Part shown: positions 26,588 through 38,258 of the stretch, in pieces
How positions within the stretch are numbered: the stretch's first letter is position 1
How the letters are laid out: each line of letters begins with the position of its first letter
NCBI RefSeq assembly: GCF_910589235.1
Contig: NC_060966.1
Location: 868,001-932,000 of the forward strand
Length of the DNA: 64,000 bases
Origin: Vespa crabro
Taxonomy: Eukaryota > Arthropoda > Insecta > Hymenoptera > Vespidae
Reading direction: 5' to 3'
Position numbers and translations under genes: made by a program
The notes under the pieces: generated by a model
What the model was told of the DNA's origin: nothing
What the model saw: only the letters and a program-made list of their open reading frames with translations
The model's database searches: none

Positions 26588-29418
26588 CCTTATTATCGAT
26601 CCTATTTTTATTTTTAATAAAATTTTTATCGTTATTAAAGATATAATCGTTACTATTGTTATTAATAGTATAATTTTTTTATTATCGTTATTATCGTTGT
26701 TATTGTTTTTATAATTATCGTTATTATCGTTATTTTTGTTTTTATTATTACTATTATTATCGTTATTATCGTAATTATCTTTATTATTATTATAATTTTT
26801 ATTATTATAAACGTTATTATCGTTTCTATCACTATTATCGATATTATTCTTATTATTATTAACGTTATTATCTTCATTATTGTTATTATTGTTATTATTG
26901 TTATTAATCTTAACGTTCTTACCGTAGCAATCCTTATTATCGATATTATTATTATTATTATTATTGTTATATGTCGTTGTTATAGATATTATTGTACTTA
27001 TTATTTTCGTTATAATCGTTATTAACGTTAATATTGGTATTGTTATTTTCGTTATTATTGTTAACATCGTCATCATCTTTATTGTTATTATTACTATATC
27101 GTTACCATCGTTATTAACGTTGTTATTGTTATTATTATTATCGTAATTATCGTTATTATTGTTATTATTATTATCGTTATTCTTGATATTAATGCTATTA
27201 CTAATATTATTATTATCGTTATTATCGTTATTATTGCTATTAATGTTATATTATTATCGTTATTATCGTTATTATCTTCATTATCGTTATTTTTATTATT
27301 GATATTAGCGTTAATATCGTTATTATTGTTATTATTATTATTATTATTATTATCGATAATGTCGTTACTGGTGTTATTATTATTATCGACATAAACCGTT
27401 AATATTATAATCTTTATTATCGTCATTATAGTTATAATCTTCATTATTGTTATTATCGTTAATATTAATATTATTATTTTCGTTATTATCGTAATTAGTG
27501 TTACTAATTTTATTATTGTAATCGTTATAACCGTTATTATAAATATCATAATCGTTATTATCGATATTATCGATGTTATGTTTATTATTGTTAATATTAT
27601 TATCGTTATTATCTATATTCGTTTTTATTGTTGTGTTTATTATTGTTATTATCATTATTATCGTTATTATTGTTATTATTATTATCGTTATTATAGATAT
27701 TATTGTTATTATTATTATTATTATTATTATTGTCGTTATTATCGTTATTATCATTATTATTGTTATTGTTATTATTTATTATATTGTTATTATTGTTATT
27801 GTTATTATCGATATTATCTATATTATTATTTTTATGAAAATCGTTATTATTGTTATTATCGTTATTATCGTAAATATAGGTATTATCTTTATTATTATAG
27901 TTGTTATTATTACCGTTAATATCGTTATTATCGTTATTATTATTAATGTTATTTTCGCGATTATCTTTAATATGGTTACTATCTTTATTATTTTTATTAA
28001 TATTATCGTTATTCTCTTTATTAACGTCATTATCGTACTTAACATTATGTTTATTTTCGTTATTATCTTTAATATTGTCATTAATGTTAATATATTATCG
28101 TTCTAATCGTTCTTATCCTTATTATCGTTATTATTAATATTATTAATACCGTTATTGTCGTAATTATCGTTATTATCGTTATTATTATTATTGCTAATAT
28201 CGTTATTATCGTTATTATTGCTCCTATCGATATTATTATTATTACCATAATCGTTATTTTCGTTCTTATTAATATCGTTATGATCGTTATTGTCGTTAAT
28301 ATCATTATTATTATTTTTACTATTGTCGTTATTATCGTAATGATTATTATCGATATTACCTCTATTAACGTTATTAGTGTTATTATAATTATAATTTTTA
28401 TCGATATTATTGTTAATATTGTTATTATTTTTATCGACATTATCGTTGCTATCGTTTATATTGTTATCGTTATTATTGATATTATCGTTATTAATATTGT
28501 TAATATCGTTTTTTCGTTATTATAATTGTTATTGATATTATCGTTGTTATCGTTATTGTTGTTATTTTTATTATCGTTATCATCGTAATTATTCCTCTGA
28601 TTAATATCGTTATTATCGTAATTATCGATGATATTGTTAATATCGTTTTATTATTATCTTAATTACCGTTATTATCGTTATTATTATTATTTTTTTATTG
28701 TTATTATCTTATTTACTACATTCCTTATTATCGTTATTATAGATATTATTGTTTTTTTATAATTATTATTAACGATTTTAATGTTAATATTGCTATTATT
28801 ACTATCGACATTATTGTTATTATCGTTATGATTATAATCCATATTATCAATATTATGATTATCGTTATTATAGGATTTATTGTTAGTATTATTATAATTA
28901 TTATCGGTATTAACGTTAATATTGTTATTATTTTTTTCGATATTATCGATATTATCATTATTATTATTATCGTTAAAATCGTTTTATCGTTATTATTATT
29001 ATTCCTGTAATTAATATTACTATTATTATCGCTAATATCGTTAATAATTTTAATATTGATATTTTTACTTTCATTATTATCGTTGTTATCGTTATTATTG
29101 ATATTATTGTTATCATTATTAATATTATTATCGCATTTATCATTAAAATCGTTATTATCATTATTATTGTTATTATTATTATCGTTAGAATCTTTAATAT
29201 CTTTATTATCTTTATTATTACTATTATTATAATAGTTAATACCATTATTATCGTAATAATCATTATTGTCTTTATTATTGTTATTATTAATATTTTTATC
29301 ATACATATTATTCTTATTATTGTTACTATATTTATCGCTATTATCACTATTATCGTTATTATTATTATTATCATTATCGTTATTATCGTTATTAACGATA
29401 TTATCGTTATTATTCATA

Positions 29419-29449
<31 letters not shown>

Positions 29450-29458
29450 CGTTAATAC
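24076..29458 (+). repeat. Degenerate (TTATTATCG)n-type array
   Basis: Plus strand T-rich, the same triplet vocabulary as the block before the LINE. It has a pure ATT run at about 24989-25049. About 28190-28400 resembles about 14130-14330 of the previous block, sharing rare words such as TTTTTACTATTGTCG in order. About 29150-29230 resembles 8520-8590, sharing CGTTAGAATCTTTAATATC. No gene seen. Confidence 0.92.
24989..25049 (+). repeat. Perfect ATT/TTA microsatellite (about 20 copies)
   Basis: About sixty uninterrupted bases of the triplet, ended by CATCGTTATCG. Confidence 0.93.
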
Positions 29459-29478
29459 AATACGTATAATAACGATTA
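29451..29478. other. Polarity-switch junction, T-rich to A-rich array
   Basis: The T-rich plus strand ends with ATCGTTAATACAATACGTAT and continues as ATAACGATTATAACG. The change is complete within about 25 bp and has no TA-rich core, unlike the junctions at 4.9 and 30.8 kb. Confidence 0.8.
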
Positions 29479-30805
29479 TAACGATTATAGCCGTAATAAC
29501 TATATTAATAATAACGATATTGACGGTAATAAAAATAATAACAATAATTTCGATAATGACGATAATGACTATAATAAAGATAATAATAATAATAACAAAA
29601 ATAACAATAATGATGATAATACTTAAATAATAATATTATAAATGACAATAATAATAGTAAAGTGAATTATTATAAAAATAATAAAATTAATAGGGATAAT
29701 AATGATAATAACGGTAATAATAAAAATGATAATATCGATAGTAATAATATTATTATTTACATTAATAAAGATAATAAGGATAATAATTATAATATTTGAA
29801 ACAATAATAACGACAATAATTATAGCAATAATAACGATAGTAAAAATAATGAGGCAATAATAATAACAATAATTACGATAATAACGATAATAAGAATAAT
29901 AACGATAATAATGATTATAACGGGAATAATAACGATCATATCGGTAATAAGGGAAATAACAACGATAATATCGATAATAACGATAATAATAATAATAATA
30001 ATAACGATAATATAGATAATAATATTAACAATTATAACGATACTTACAATAATAATATTAATAATTATAACAATAATAACGATAATTCTAATAATAAAAT
30101 TAATAACGATAATGACGGGAATAGCAATCATAACGATAATAACGTTAATAAAGATAATAACGATAGTAGTAATAGTAATAATATAAATAAAAAAATTAAT
30201 AACAGTAATAACGGAAATAATGATAATAATGATAATAACAGATACGATAATATCGATATTAACGATTATAGCGTAATAAGGATAATAATATAATGATAAT
30301 AATATAACAGTAATAACGATAATAACGATAAAAACAATAATAACGATAATTATATTACAGTAATAACGAAAATAACGATAAAAACTATAATAACGATAAT
30401 AATAATATCAATATTAACGATAATATCGATAATAATAATAAAAATAATAACGGTAATAGTGATAATAATAACAATAATTATAGAATTAACGTTAATAACG
30501 ATAACAAAAATAACAATAATAACGCTAATAATAATAATAATGCTAATAATGATAACTACGATGATAGCGATAATAATAATAATAATAATGTCAATAATAA
30601 CAATAATAATGATATTAATGATAATAGTAATAATAGTAATAATAACAACATCGGTAATAACGATAAAAACGTTAATAATAATAACGATATTACCGATAAT
30701 AATATTAATAACGATAATAAAAATAATAAAGACAATAATAATAGTAACAATAATAATGATAATAACGATAATAAAGATTATAATAGTAGTAATAATAACA
30801 ATAAT
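29479..30805 (-). repeat. Inverted block of array, 1.3 kb
   Basis: The plus strand is A-rich; the T-rich strand is minus. Positions about 29781-30688 are a direct duplicate of 44142-44967, starting with the shared word AATAATTATAATATTTGAAAC. The 44-kb copy lacks about 80 bp relative to this one near 30340-30400. No gene. Confidence 0.88.
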
Positions 30806-30925
30806 ATAGTATTTATATATATATATATATTTATTATATATTTATTATATATATATATATATATTATATATTAAAATATATATAGTTTATATATATTTAT
30901 TGTACCACTATGACCTTTATTATTA
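30806..30925. other. Polarity-switch junction, A-rich to T-rich array (copy 2, TA-expanded)
   Basis: Same junction as 4894-4942: ATAGTATTTATATATA, a final AGTTTATATATATTTATTG, then CCACTATGACCTTTATT. Between them this copy carries roughly 70 extra bases of TA/TATA dinucleotides, absent from copy 1. Flanks on both sides match copy 1 (TAGTAGTA(A/T)TAATAACAATA on the left; ATAATCGATATTATTACT further right). Confidence 0.88.
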
Positions 30926-31233
30926 TTATTATTATCGTTATTATCGTTAAAATTATCATTATTATTATCGTTATTAACGTTATTCTTATAATCGATATTA
31001 TTACTATTATTATTATTATTAATATTATTATCGATGTTATCGTTATTATCGTTATTATCGTTATTATTGTTATTATAATTATTGTTATTATAGATATTTT
31101 TTTTATGTTTGTTATTACTATTATTATTATTATAATCGTTATTGTTGTTATTATCGTTATTTCCGTTATTATCGTTATTATTATTATTATTATTATTATT
31201 ATCGTTGATACCGTTAATATCGTTATTATTGCC
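30926..31233 (+). repeat. Short T-rich array block leading into a LINE fragment
   Basis: Plus-strand ATT/ATC/GTT triplets, homologous to about 4945-5200. One open frame runs from 30910 through this array into the LINE fragment without a stop, making a chimeric 314-codon ORF that ends at 31854. Confidence 0.9.
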
Positions 31234-31854
31234 GATGCGCTGCAAATGGAGAAATATCGCAAGCGTATAGCAGCGGTACGGAGGAGTGAAGCTCTCCGAA
31301 TCGCGTGCTCTTACCGCACAGTCTCTGAGCCCGCGGTGCTAGTCGTCGTGGGGGAAATCCCGATTGATCTACTAGGCCAGCAGAGACAATTCGTCCACCA
31401 ACAGAGGTCCGTTTTGGGTAAGGAGACGGCATCAAGTCTGGCAAGTTCTACCAACATCGAGACCTGGCAAAGCAGATGGAAGCAGGAAACTACTAAAGCC
31501 CTAATCATCAACCGACTAGAGAACTGGATAAACTCGGAGGCGGGAGAATTAGATTTCTCCCTCACACATTTCCTGACAGGGCATGACCTGTTCTGCTCCT
31601 ACCTCGCAAAAATGAGGAAGGTTGCTGATGGAAACTATCCCTCTGGCGACTCAAACGTCGACGATGCCCACCACACTTTCTTCATATGCGCACTGTTGTG
31701 CGCCGAACGATTTGCCTTGGAACGGAAGCTCGGAGACATCTCGCCGGACAGCATAGTCGAGAAAATGCTGCGAGGGCAGAAGGAGTGGAGCAGGATTGCC
31801 TGCGACATGAGGGCAATCTTACGTAAAAAGATGAAGGAGATGGGCGGCCTATAG
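31234..31854 (+). pseudogene. LINE ORF2 C-terminal region, frame intact
   Basis: About 206 codons with no stop or frameshift, continuing in frame from upstream array. Order: YRKRIAAVRR, ALRIACSYRTVSEPAVLVVV, PIDLLGQQRQFVHQQR, ETWQSRW, FLTGHDLFCSYLAKM, then a Cys/His cluster (DDAHHTFFICALLC), ending KKMKEMGGL and TAG. It corresponds to the region after the RT thought to bind nucleic acid in R1-type LINEs. The first cysteines of the usual zinc motif are missing: GNYPSGD here against KCPYGD in the long copy. With no endonuclease or RT it cannot mobilise itself. The intact frame, against the broken frame of the long copy, suggests it derives from a younger or less decayed source. Confidence 0.8.
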
Positions 31855-32133
31855 AAGTGCCACCATCGTATCACCAGGTTCCTGCCACGAAGAGCCAAAT
31901 CGTGGGAGACCTATTTAATGGGACATGATGAAGTGACGCCATCTCGAAGTAATGTCACATGGTTTCACTATGCCAATAGGATGGATATGAGTTTAGTCGG
32001 TAGAGTCTATTGCTACGGTAACCCCAAATCCCCAGGAACTTTAACGGGAGAGCCAAATGGTAAAGGGTTCTTCTAGTCTGCAGGTTCCAAGGTTCAGTGC
32101 GTAAAGTTTGGCATTCTCAGACCTTCAAAAAAA
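31234..32133 (+). mobile_element. 5'-truncated LINE fragment (ORF2 C-terminus + 3' UTR)
   Basis: Homologous to about 23162-24075 of the long LINE, starting at GATGCGCTGC and ending with a CCTTC plus oligo-A 3' end. The 5' truncation point is the same as in the fragments at 51912 and, inverted, at 452. The array following the 3' end also matches the array after the 51912 fragment (both have GTTATTTACTTTAATATTA). Shared breaks and flanks point to segmental duplication. Confidence 0.9.
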
Positions 32134-32323
32134 ATAATGTTAATAACGTTATTTACTTTAATATTACTATTATTCTTATCTTTAATATCGTTAATATTGT
32201 CATTATAATCGATATTATCGTTATTATCGTTATTATTGTTATTATTGTTATTATTGTTATCATTACTACTATAATTATCGTTATTATACTAATTATCGTT
32301 ACTATTATTATTACTATTATTAC

Positions 32324-32363
<40 letters not shown>

Positions 32364-33392
32364 GTCGTTATTATCTTTGTTATCGTTATTAATATTATTA
32401 CTATTATCGTTATTATCGTTATTATTGTTATTAATATTATTATTATTATTACCATTATAAACGATAATATTATTAATACCATTATTATAGTTATTATCGT
32501 TATTATCGTTATTATAATTATTAATATTATTATCATTCTATTCGTTATTATCGTTATTATTGTAAATACTGCTACTATAATTTACGTTATTATCGATATT
32601 ATCGTTATTATTATTATTATTATTGTCGTTATTATTGTTATTAACGTTATTCTCTCTATTATCGTTATTATCGTAATTAATATTATTTTTATTGTTGTTG
32701 TTATCGTTATTATTGTTATTATTGCCATTATTCTTATCGTTCTAATCGTTCTTATCATTATTATCGATATTATTATTAATATTAATATCATTATTATCGT
32801 TACTATCGTTATTATTGTTCATATTATTATTGTCATTATAGTTATAATTGTTATTATTATTATTAATATTATCGCTATTACCACTATTATAGTTTGTATC
32901 ATTAATTATCGTTTTTATGTGTATTCATATTATTATTATCACTAATATCGTTATTATCGTTATTAATATCATTATTAATAACACTTTATCGTTATTAATG
33001 TTACTATTACTACTATTATTACCGTTATTATCGTTATTATTGTCCATATTGTAATTGTGATTATAGTTGTAATTGTTATTGTTATTATTAATATTATCGC
33101 TATTATCACTATTATAGTTTGTATCATTAATATCGTTTTTATCTGTATTATTATTATTATTATTAACACTAATATCGTTATTATCGTTATTAATATTATT
33201 ATTAATATTATCGCTATTATCACTATTATGGTTTTTATCGTTATTATCGTTTTTATCTGTATAATTATTATTATTATTATTATCGCTAATATCGCTATTA
33301 TCGTTATTAATATTATTATTATTATCACTTTATCGTTATTAGTGTTACTATTACTACTATTATTATCGTTATTATCGTTATTATTATTATTA

Positions 33393-33427
<35 letters not shown>

Positions 33428-35343
33428 GGCGTTTTTATCAATATTATCGTTATTACACTTATTATCGTTATTATTATTATCATTATTATCGTTATTATCA
33501 TTAGAATCGTTTTTATTGATAAAAATAACTTTATTATCATTGTTATTCATATTATTATTATTATTATTATCGTAATTTTCGTAATTATCGCGATTACCGT
33601 TATTATCGCTATTATCCATATTATCGTTAATATTTTTATTAATTTTAGTATTGTTATTATCGTTGTTATTGTTATTTTTGGAATTACTAATATTGTTATT
33701 ATCATTATTATCGTTATTATCGATCTTATTATTATTATTATTGTTATTGTCGTTAATATTATTATTATTATTATAATTTTTGTTCAAATTATATTTATCA
33801 TCGTAATTATTATTATTAGTTTTATCGTTATTATCGTCATTATCCGTTATTATTATTATTGCTATTATCGTTATTATAATTATTGTTATTATCGTAATTA
33901 TCGTTATCATCGTTATAAAGAGTATTATTATTACCGTCACTATCGTTATTATTATTAAAATTATTTTCGTTACTATCTTTATTATTATAATTACTATTAT
34001 CATTATTGACGTTATTATCGTTTTTATTGTCATAATTATTATAATTATCGATATTATCTTTAATATTGTTATTATTTTTATCGACATTATTGTTATTATC
34101 GTCATTATTATTATCGTTATTATATTTATAGTTGTTATGATTGTTATTATTGGTACTATTATAATCATTATTATCGTTAATATCGTTACTATTGTAATAT
34201 TGTCATTTTTATTACTATCATTATCGTTATTATCATTATAATCGTTAATATTGCTCTTATTGTAATTATTTATATTATAATTATCGCTATAATCGTTAAT
34301 AATGTCATTATTATTATAGATTTTATATGTTATTACCGTTATTACTTCTATCGTTATTATCGTTATTATTATTAACGATATTATCGTTATTATTGTTATA
34401 ATTGTTATTATTATTAACGACATTTTCGTTATTATTGTTATAATTGTTATTCTTATTATTGTATTCGTTATTATCATTATTATCATTATTTTCGTTAATA
34501 TCTTTATTATCTTTATAATAATTGTTATTATTTGTATCGTTATTATCATTATTATCGTTATTATTATTATTAATATTGTCGATATTATCTTTATTACTAT
34601 TATCGTTATCCTCTTTATTATTGTTATTAATGTTAATATTATTTTTAATACTATCGTTATTATCGATAATATTGTTATTATTATTATTAATGTTATCGAT
34701 ATTATCGTTAATATTATTACTATCATTTTAATATAATTATCATTATTATCGTTATTATCGTTATTATCTTTATTAATATTAATACTTTTATCATTATTAA
34801 CGTTATTATTATTATTGTTACTATCGAAATTTTCGTAGTTATTATAGTAATAATTATTACTATTATCGTTATTATTTTTATTATCGTTAATATCGTTCTT
34901 GTCTTTATTATTAATATTATTATAAACCTTTATTATCATTATAATTTTTATTATTGTTACTATTATTATTATTTTCGCTACTTTCGTTATTACTTTTTTT
35001 CATTATTATCGTTATTATTGTTATTGTTATTATTATTATTATCGATATTATTGTTAATATTGTTATTATTATTATCGATATTATTGTTATTATGGATATT
35101 ATTTTTCGTTAATATCGTTATTATCGCAATTGTAGTTATTATTGTTATTAATCCTACTGTCATTATCGTCATTGTAGTTATTATTATTAATATTGTTATT
35201 ATTAATACTATTATTATCATTATTACCGTAATTATCGTTGTTAACGTTAATATTATAATCGTTATTATCGCTTTTATCGTAATTATTATTATTATTATTA
35301 TTATCATTATTGTCGTTATTATCGTAATTATCTTTATTATTAT
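32134..35343 (+). repeat. T-rich array with higher-order structure
   Basis: Same triplet vocabulary. The stretch 32134-32240 matches the array after the LINE fragment at 52343. About 32590-33380 matches about 52980-53840, and about 33660-34200 matches about 52425-52970, so the same pieces occur in a different order in the two places. A purely compositional minus-strand frame spans 32975-34939 (654 codons of Asn, Asp, Ile, Thr). No gene. Confidence 0.88.
32835..33380 (+). repeat. Higher-order tandem repeat, about 2.5 units of roughly 215 bp
   Basis: Units start near 32840 and 33067, with a fused partial unit from about 33214. Diagnostic words recur in the same order: TATCGCTATTATCACTATTA, GTTTGTATCATTAAT, TTTTTATCTGTA, TCACTTTATCGTTATTA, GTTACTATTACTACTATTA. 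This is a structure above the level of the 9-bp unit. Confidence 0.8.
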
Positions 35344-35645
35344 TGTAAAGAAAGTATACTTTCTCTAGGTAGATTTGTCACTCGTCTCATGGCCCGCCCT
35401 TCCTTTGTTTTTGTTATCTACAAATTCTTTTGTTACCTACAAAGCGAGCCGTTAGGATTTGGGGAGAGAAACTGGTAGTAAGAAATAGAACGTAGACGAG
35501 AGAAGTAGTACGAGAGTAAAGTATAAAATTTAACAGAGTGAAAAATAAGCGTGAATTGTCGTTTCTTTGTTCACAGAGAAACATATTTCCGTTTGTCACT
35601 TCACCCTAATTAAAACGAGTTAAAATAAAAAAATTAAGATATTAT
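35344..35645 (+). mobile_element. 302-bp LTR-like fragment of the Ty3/gypsy-like element
   Basis: Colinear and gap-free with 54009-54310, the 5' end of the LTR element; I count about 14 single-base differences in 302 positions, most of them transitions. It begins TGTAAAG and carries the 16-bp perfect palindrome AGAAAGTATACTTTCT at 35349-35364. The array upstream (ATCTTTATTATTATTGTAAAG and further left) also matches the array upstream of 54009, so the fragment shares a duplicated flank with the larger copy. It could be a solo LTR or just the part of the element included in a duplication. It does not end in CA, which argues against a clean solo LTR. Confidence 0.75.
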
Positions 35646-36369
35646 ATTATTATTATTATAATCGATATTATCCTTATAATCGTTATTATTTTTATTATTA
35701 TCTTCGTTTTAATTGTTATTATTGTTTTCGTTATTATCGTTATTATCGTTATTATCGTTATTAAAGTTAAAATTTTTATTCTCGTTATTAGTATTATCAT
35801 TCTAATAGTTCTAAATCCTTATTATCGATATTATGATTATTGCTATATCGTTATTATCGATATTATCGTTATTGTCGTTATTATTGTTATCGTTATGATC
35901 GTTATTATCCATAATATTTTTATTATTGTTAGTTTTACTACAATTATTTTCGTCATAATCGTTGTATTAGTTATTATTATTATTATTACTATTATTAGTA
36001 TAATTATTATTGCTATTGTCGTTATTATTGCTACTATTGTTATCGTTATTAACTTAATTATCGTTATTAATTTTATTATTATTATTGTTAATATAGTTAT
36101 TGTCGTTACTGTCGAAATTATCCTTATTATATTTATCGTTTATATCGTTATTATCATTATTATTGTTATTATCGTTTTTATGGATATTATGGTTATTAGT
36201 GTTATTATTATCGTTATTATTATCGTTATTACCGATATAATCGTTATTGTTATTTTAATTATCGGTATTATATTTGTTATCGTTATTGACGGTATTATTA
36301 TTATTATTACTTTCTTCGTTATTAATTTTATTATTATCATATAGTTATTATATAACATTATACTACTAT
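35646..36369 (+). repeat. T-rich array between LTR-like and LINE fragments
   Basis: Degenerate ATT/ATC/GTT triplets. Nothing else is seen. It does not visibly match the sequence after the larger LTR element at 58311. Confidence 0.88.
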
Positions 36370-36966
36370 ATAAGCGTATCTGTATGCTAGATAAGGCTGG
36401 CAAGTACCTGGATAAGCTGCTTTGGCCAGAAGTTGCAGCCGTGTGGGCTGCGGAGGATCTTACTACCCGCCAGTATTGTTTTCGATCCAGCCTCTCCACC
36501 ATCCACGCAGTTCAGGAAGTTGTCACGGCCGCTAAGATGACCCAGCGCGGGAATCACCATTCCCGCCATTTGTGTCTGCTGGCTACAATAGACGTGATAA
36601 ATGCCTTCAACTCCGTCAGGTGGAATTTGTCAATGGAAGCGCTCGAACGTAATCTCAGAGTTCTGGAGTACCTACTCCGAAATCTCGGGGATTATCTGAA
36701 CGAGCTCTTACTAGAATAAAATACTAGCGATGGTCCAAGAAACTTGGAATTGATATCGGAGGCAGCTCAATGATCCATACTAGGACCAGATATCTGGAAT
36801 ATATTTTACGAAGGTATCCTTCGTATGGCAGTCCCTGTTGGTGCTTTCTTGGTTGGGTACGCAGACGACACTGCAGTTGTCATAACTGCAAGAGAGACGG
36901 AGGAGGCACAAATGCAGCTCAAACAGGTCATGCGCAGAGTCATCTCCTGGATAGAAGCACACGGGA
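36370..36966 (+). pseudogene. LINE ORF2 reverse-transcriptase fragment
   Basis: Homologous to about 22270-22860 of the long LINE. A single frame (phase of 36384) holds throughout, broken only by stops at 36717 (TAA) and 36771 (TGA). It carries RT motif A (ATIDVINAFNSVRW, near 36585) and motif C YADD at 36858-36869, then the start of the thumb (ISWIEAHG). It retains a segment that is deleted in the long copy near 22400, and reads GAA where the long copy has a stop at 22540, so it is not a derivative of that copy. Both ends stop inside array without the usual 3' end, so it was carried or cut by rearrangement, not left by ordinary 5' truncation. Confidence 0.87.
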
Positions 36967-38227
36967 TTATTATCGCTTTTACCGTTAAATTCGATTTTGT
37001 CTTTATTGTCGTTATTATCGTTATTATCATTATTATTTTATATAATTATTATCGTTATATCGTGACCGTTATTATCTTCATTATCGTTATTATTGTTATT
37101 ATTGCTACTAATACGAATATTATTATCGTAATAAGAGTCATAATCGTTATTATCGTTATTATCGTTATTAGAGTTATTATTGTTACTGTTGTTATTATCC
37201 TTATTATCGTTATTATTGTTATTATTATTATATCATAATTATCGTTATTATTATTATAATTATTATCGTTATTATCGATATTATTATTACTGATATTATC
37301 GTTAATATCGTTATTATTGTTATTATCGATATTATTATTATTATTATTATATTATCGTAAATTATCGTTATTATAGTTATTATCGATCTTATTATTATCA
37401 TGAATTTCTTTATTAACTTTATTTTTATTATCACTATCATCATTAAAATAACATTATTACCTATATTTGCGTTAAAAACGTTAATATTGTTACTTTTATG
37501 AATATTACTTTTACTACTATCGCTATTATAGTTAATATCATTATTATTGTTATTATCGATATTATTATTATTATAAAAATCGTTATTTTCTTTATTATTG
37601 TTATTATTATTATCGTTATAAACGTTATTATCTTGATTACCGTTATTAACATTTTATAGGTATTATCGTTATTATAATTATAGTCGTTATTATTATCGTT
37701 ATTATCGTTTTATCGATATTATCGCTATTATTGTTATCATGATAATCGTTATTATCGCTTTTATTCTTATCATGATTATGGTTATTATCGTTTTTATCGT
37801 TATTATTTCTATTATTATCCTTATTAACGTTAATATATTTATTATCAACATTATTATTATTATTGTCGTTATTATTGATATTATCGTTATTATTATTATT
37901 ATTATTGTTATTATTATTATTATCGTTATTTTCGTTATAAATGTTATTATTAATATTTTATCGTTATTTCTATTATTATCGTTATTATCCTTATTAGTAT
38001 TATGTATATTATTTTTATAATTTTTGTAATTATCATTGTTATCGTTATTATCGATTTTACTTTCAATATTGTTAATATTTTTATTAGTATTATTGTTATA
38101 GTTATTATTATCGTTATTATCACTATTGTTTTTATTATTACTAACTTTATTAACGTTATTTTCGTTATTATTTTTATTATTATTTTAGTTAATATCGTTA
38201 TTATCGTTATTATTTTTATTATAATTA

Positions 38228-38258
<31 letters not shown>

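Noticed and set aside
30806..30925. TA-rich stretch as an ordinary promoter TATA box
   Set aside because: It is a long dinucleotide tract at an array junction with no gene downstream except a dead LINE fragment.
32835..33380. Possible CRISPR array because of regularly spaced repeats
   Set aside because: Unit size, lack of unique spacers, retroelement context and clearly eukaryotic content exclude it; this is a satellite higher-order repeat.
32975..34939. Long minus-strand open frame rich in Asn, Asp and Ile, resembling prion-like or low-complexity proteins
   Set aside because: On the A-rich strand two of three phases of the triplet unit lack stops, and on the T-rich strand all three do, so five of six frames are open by composition. 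No start context, domain or codon signal, and the frame changes vocabulary wherever an indel shifts phase.
36140..36502. Minus-strand frames across the LINE fragments (for example 36140-36502, 31226-31444, 51904-52122)
   Set aside because: Antisense shadows of the LINE coding strand; the sense frames carry the conserved motifs.
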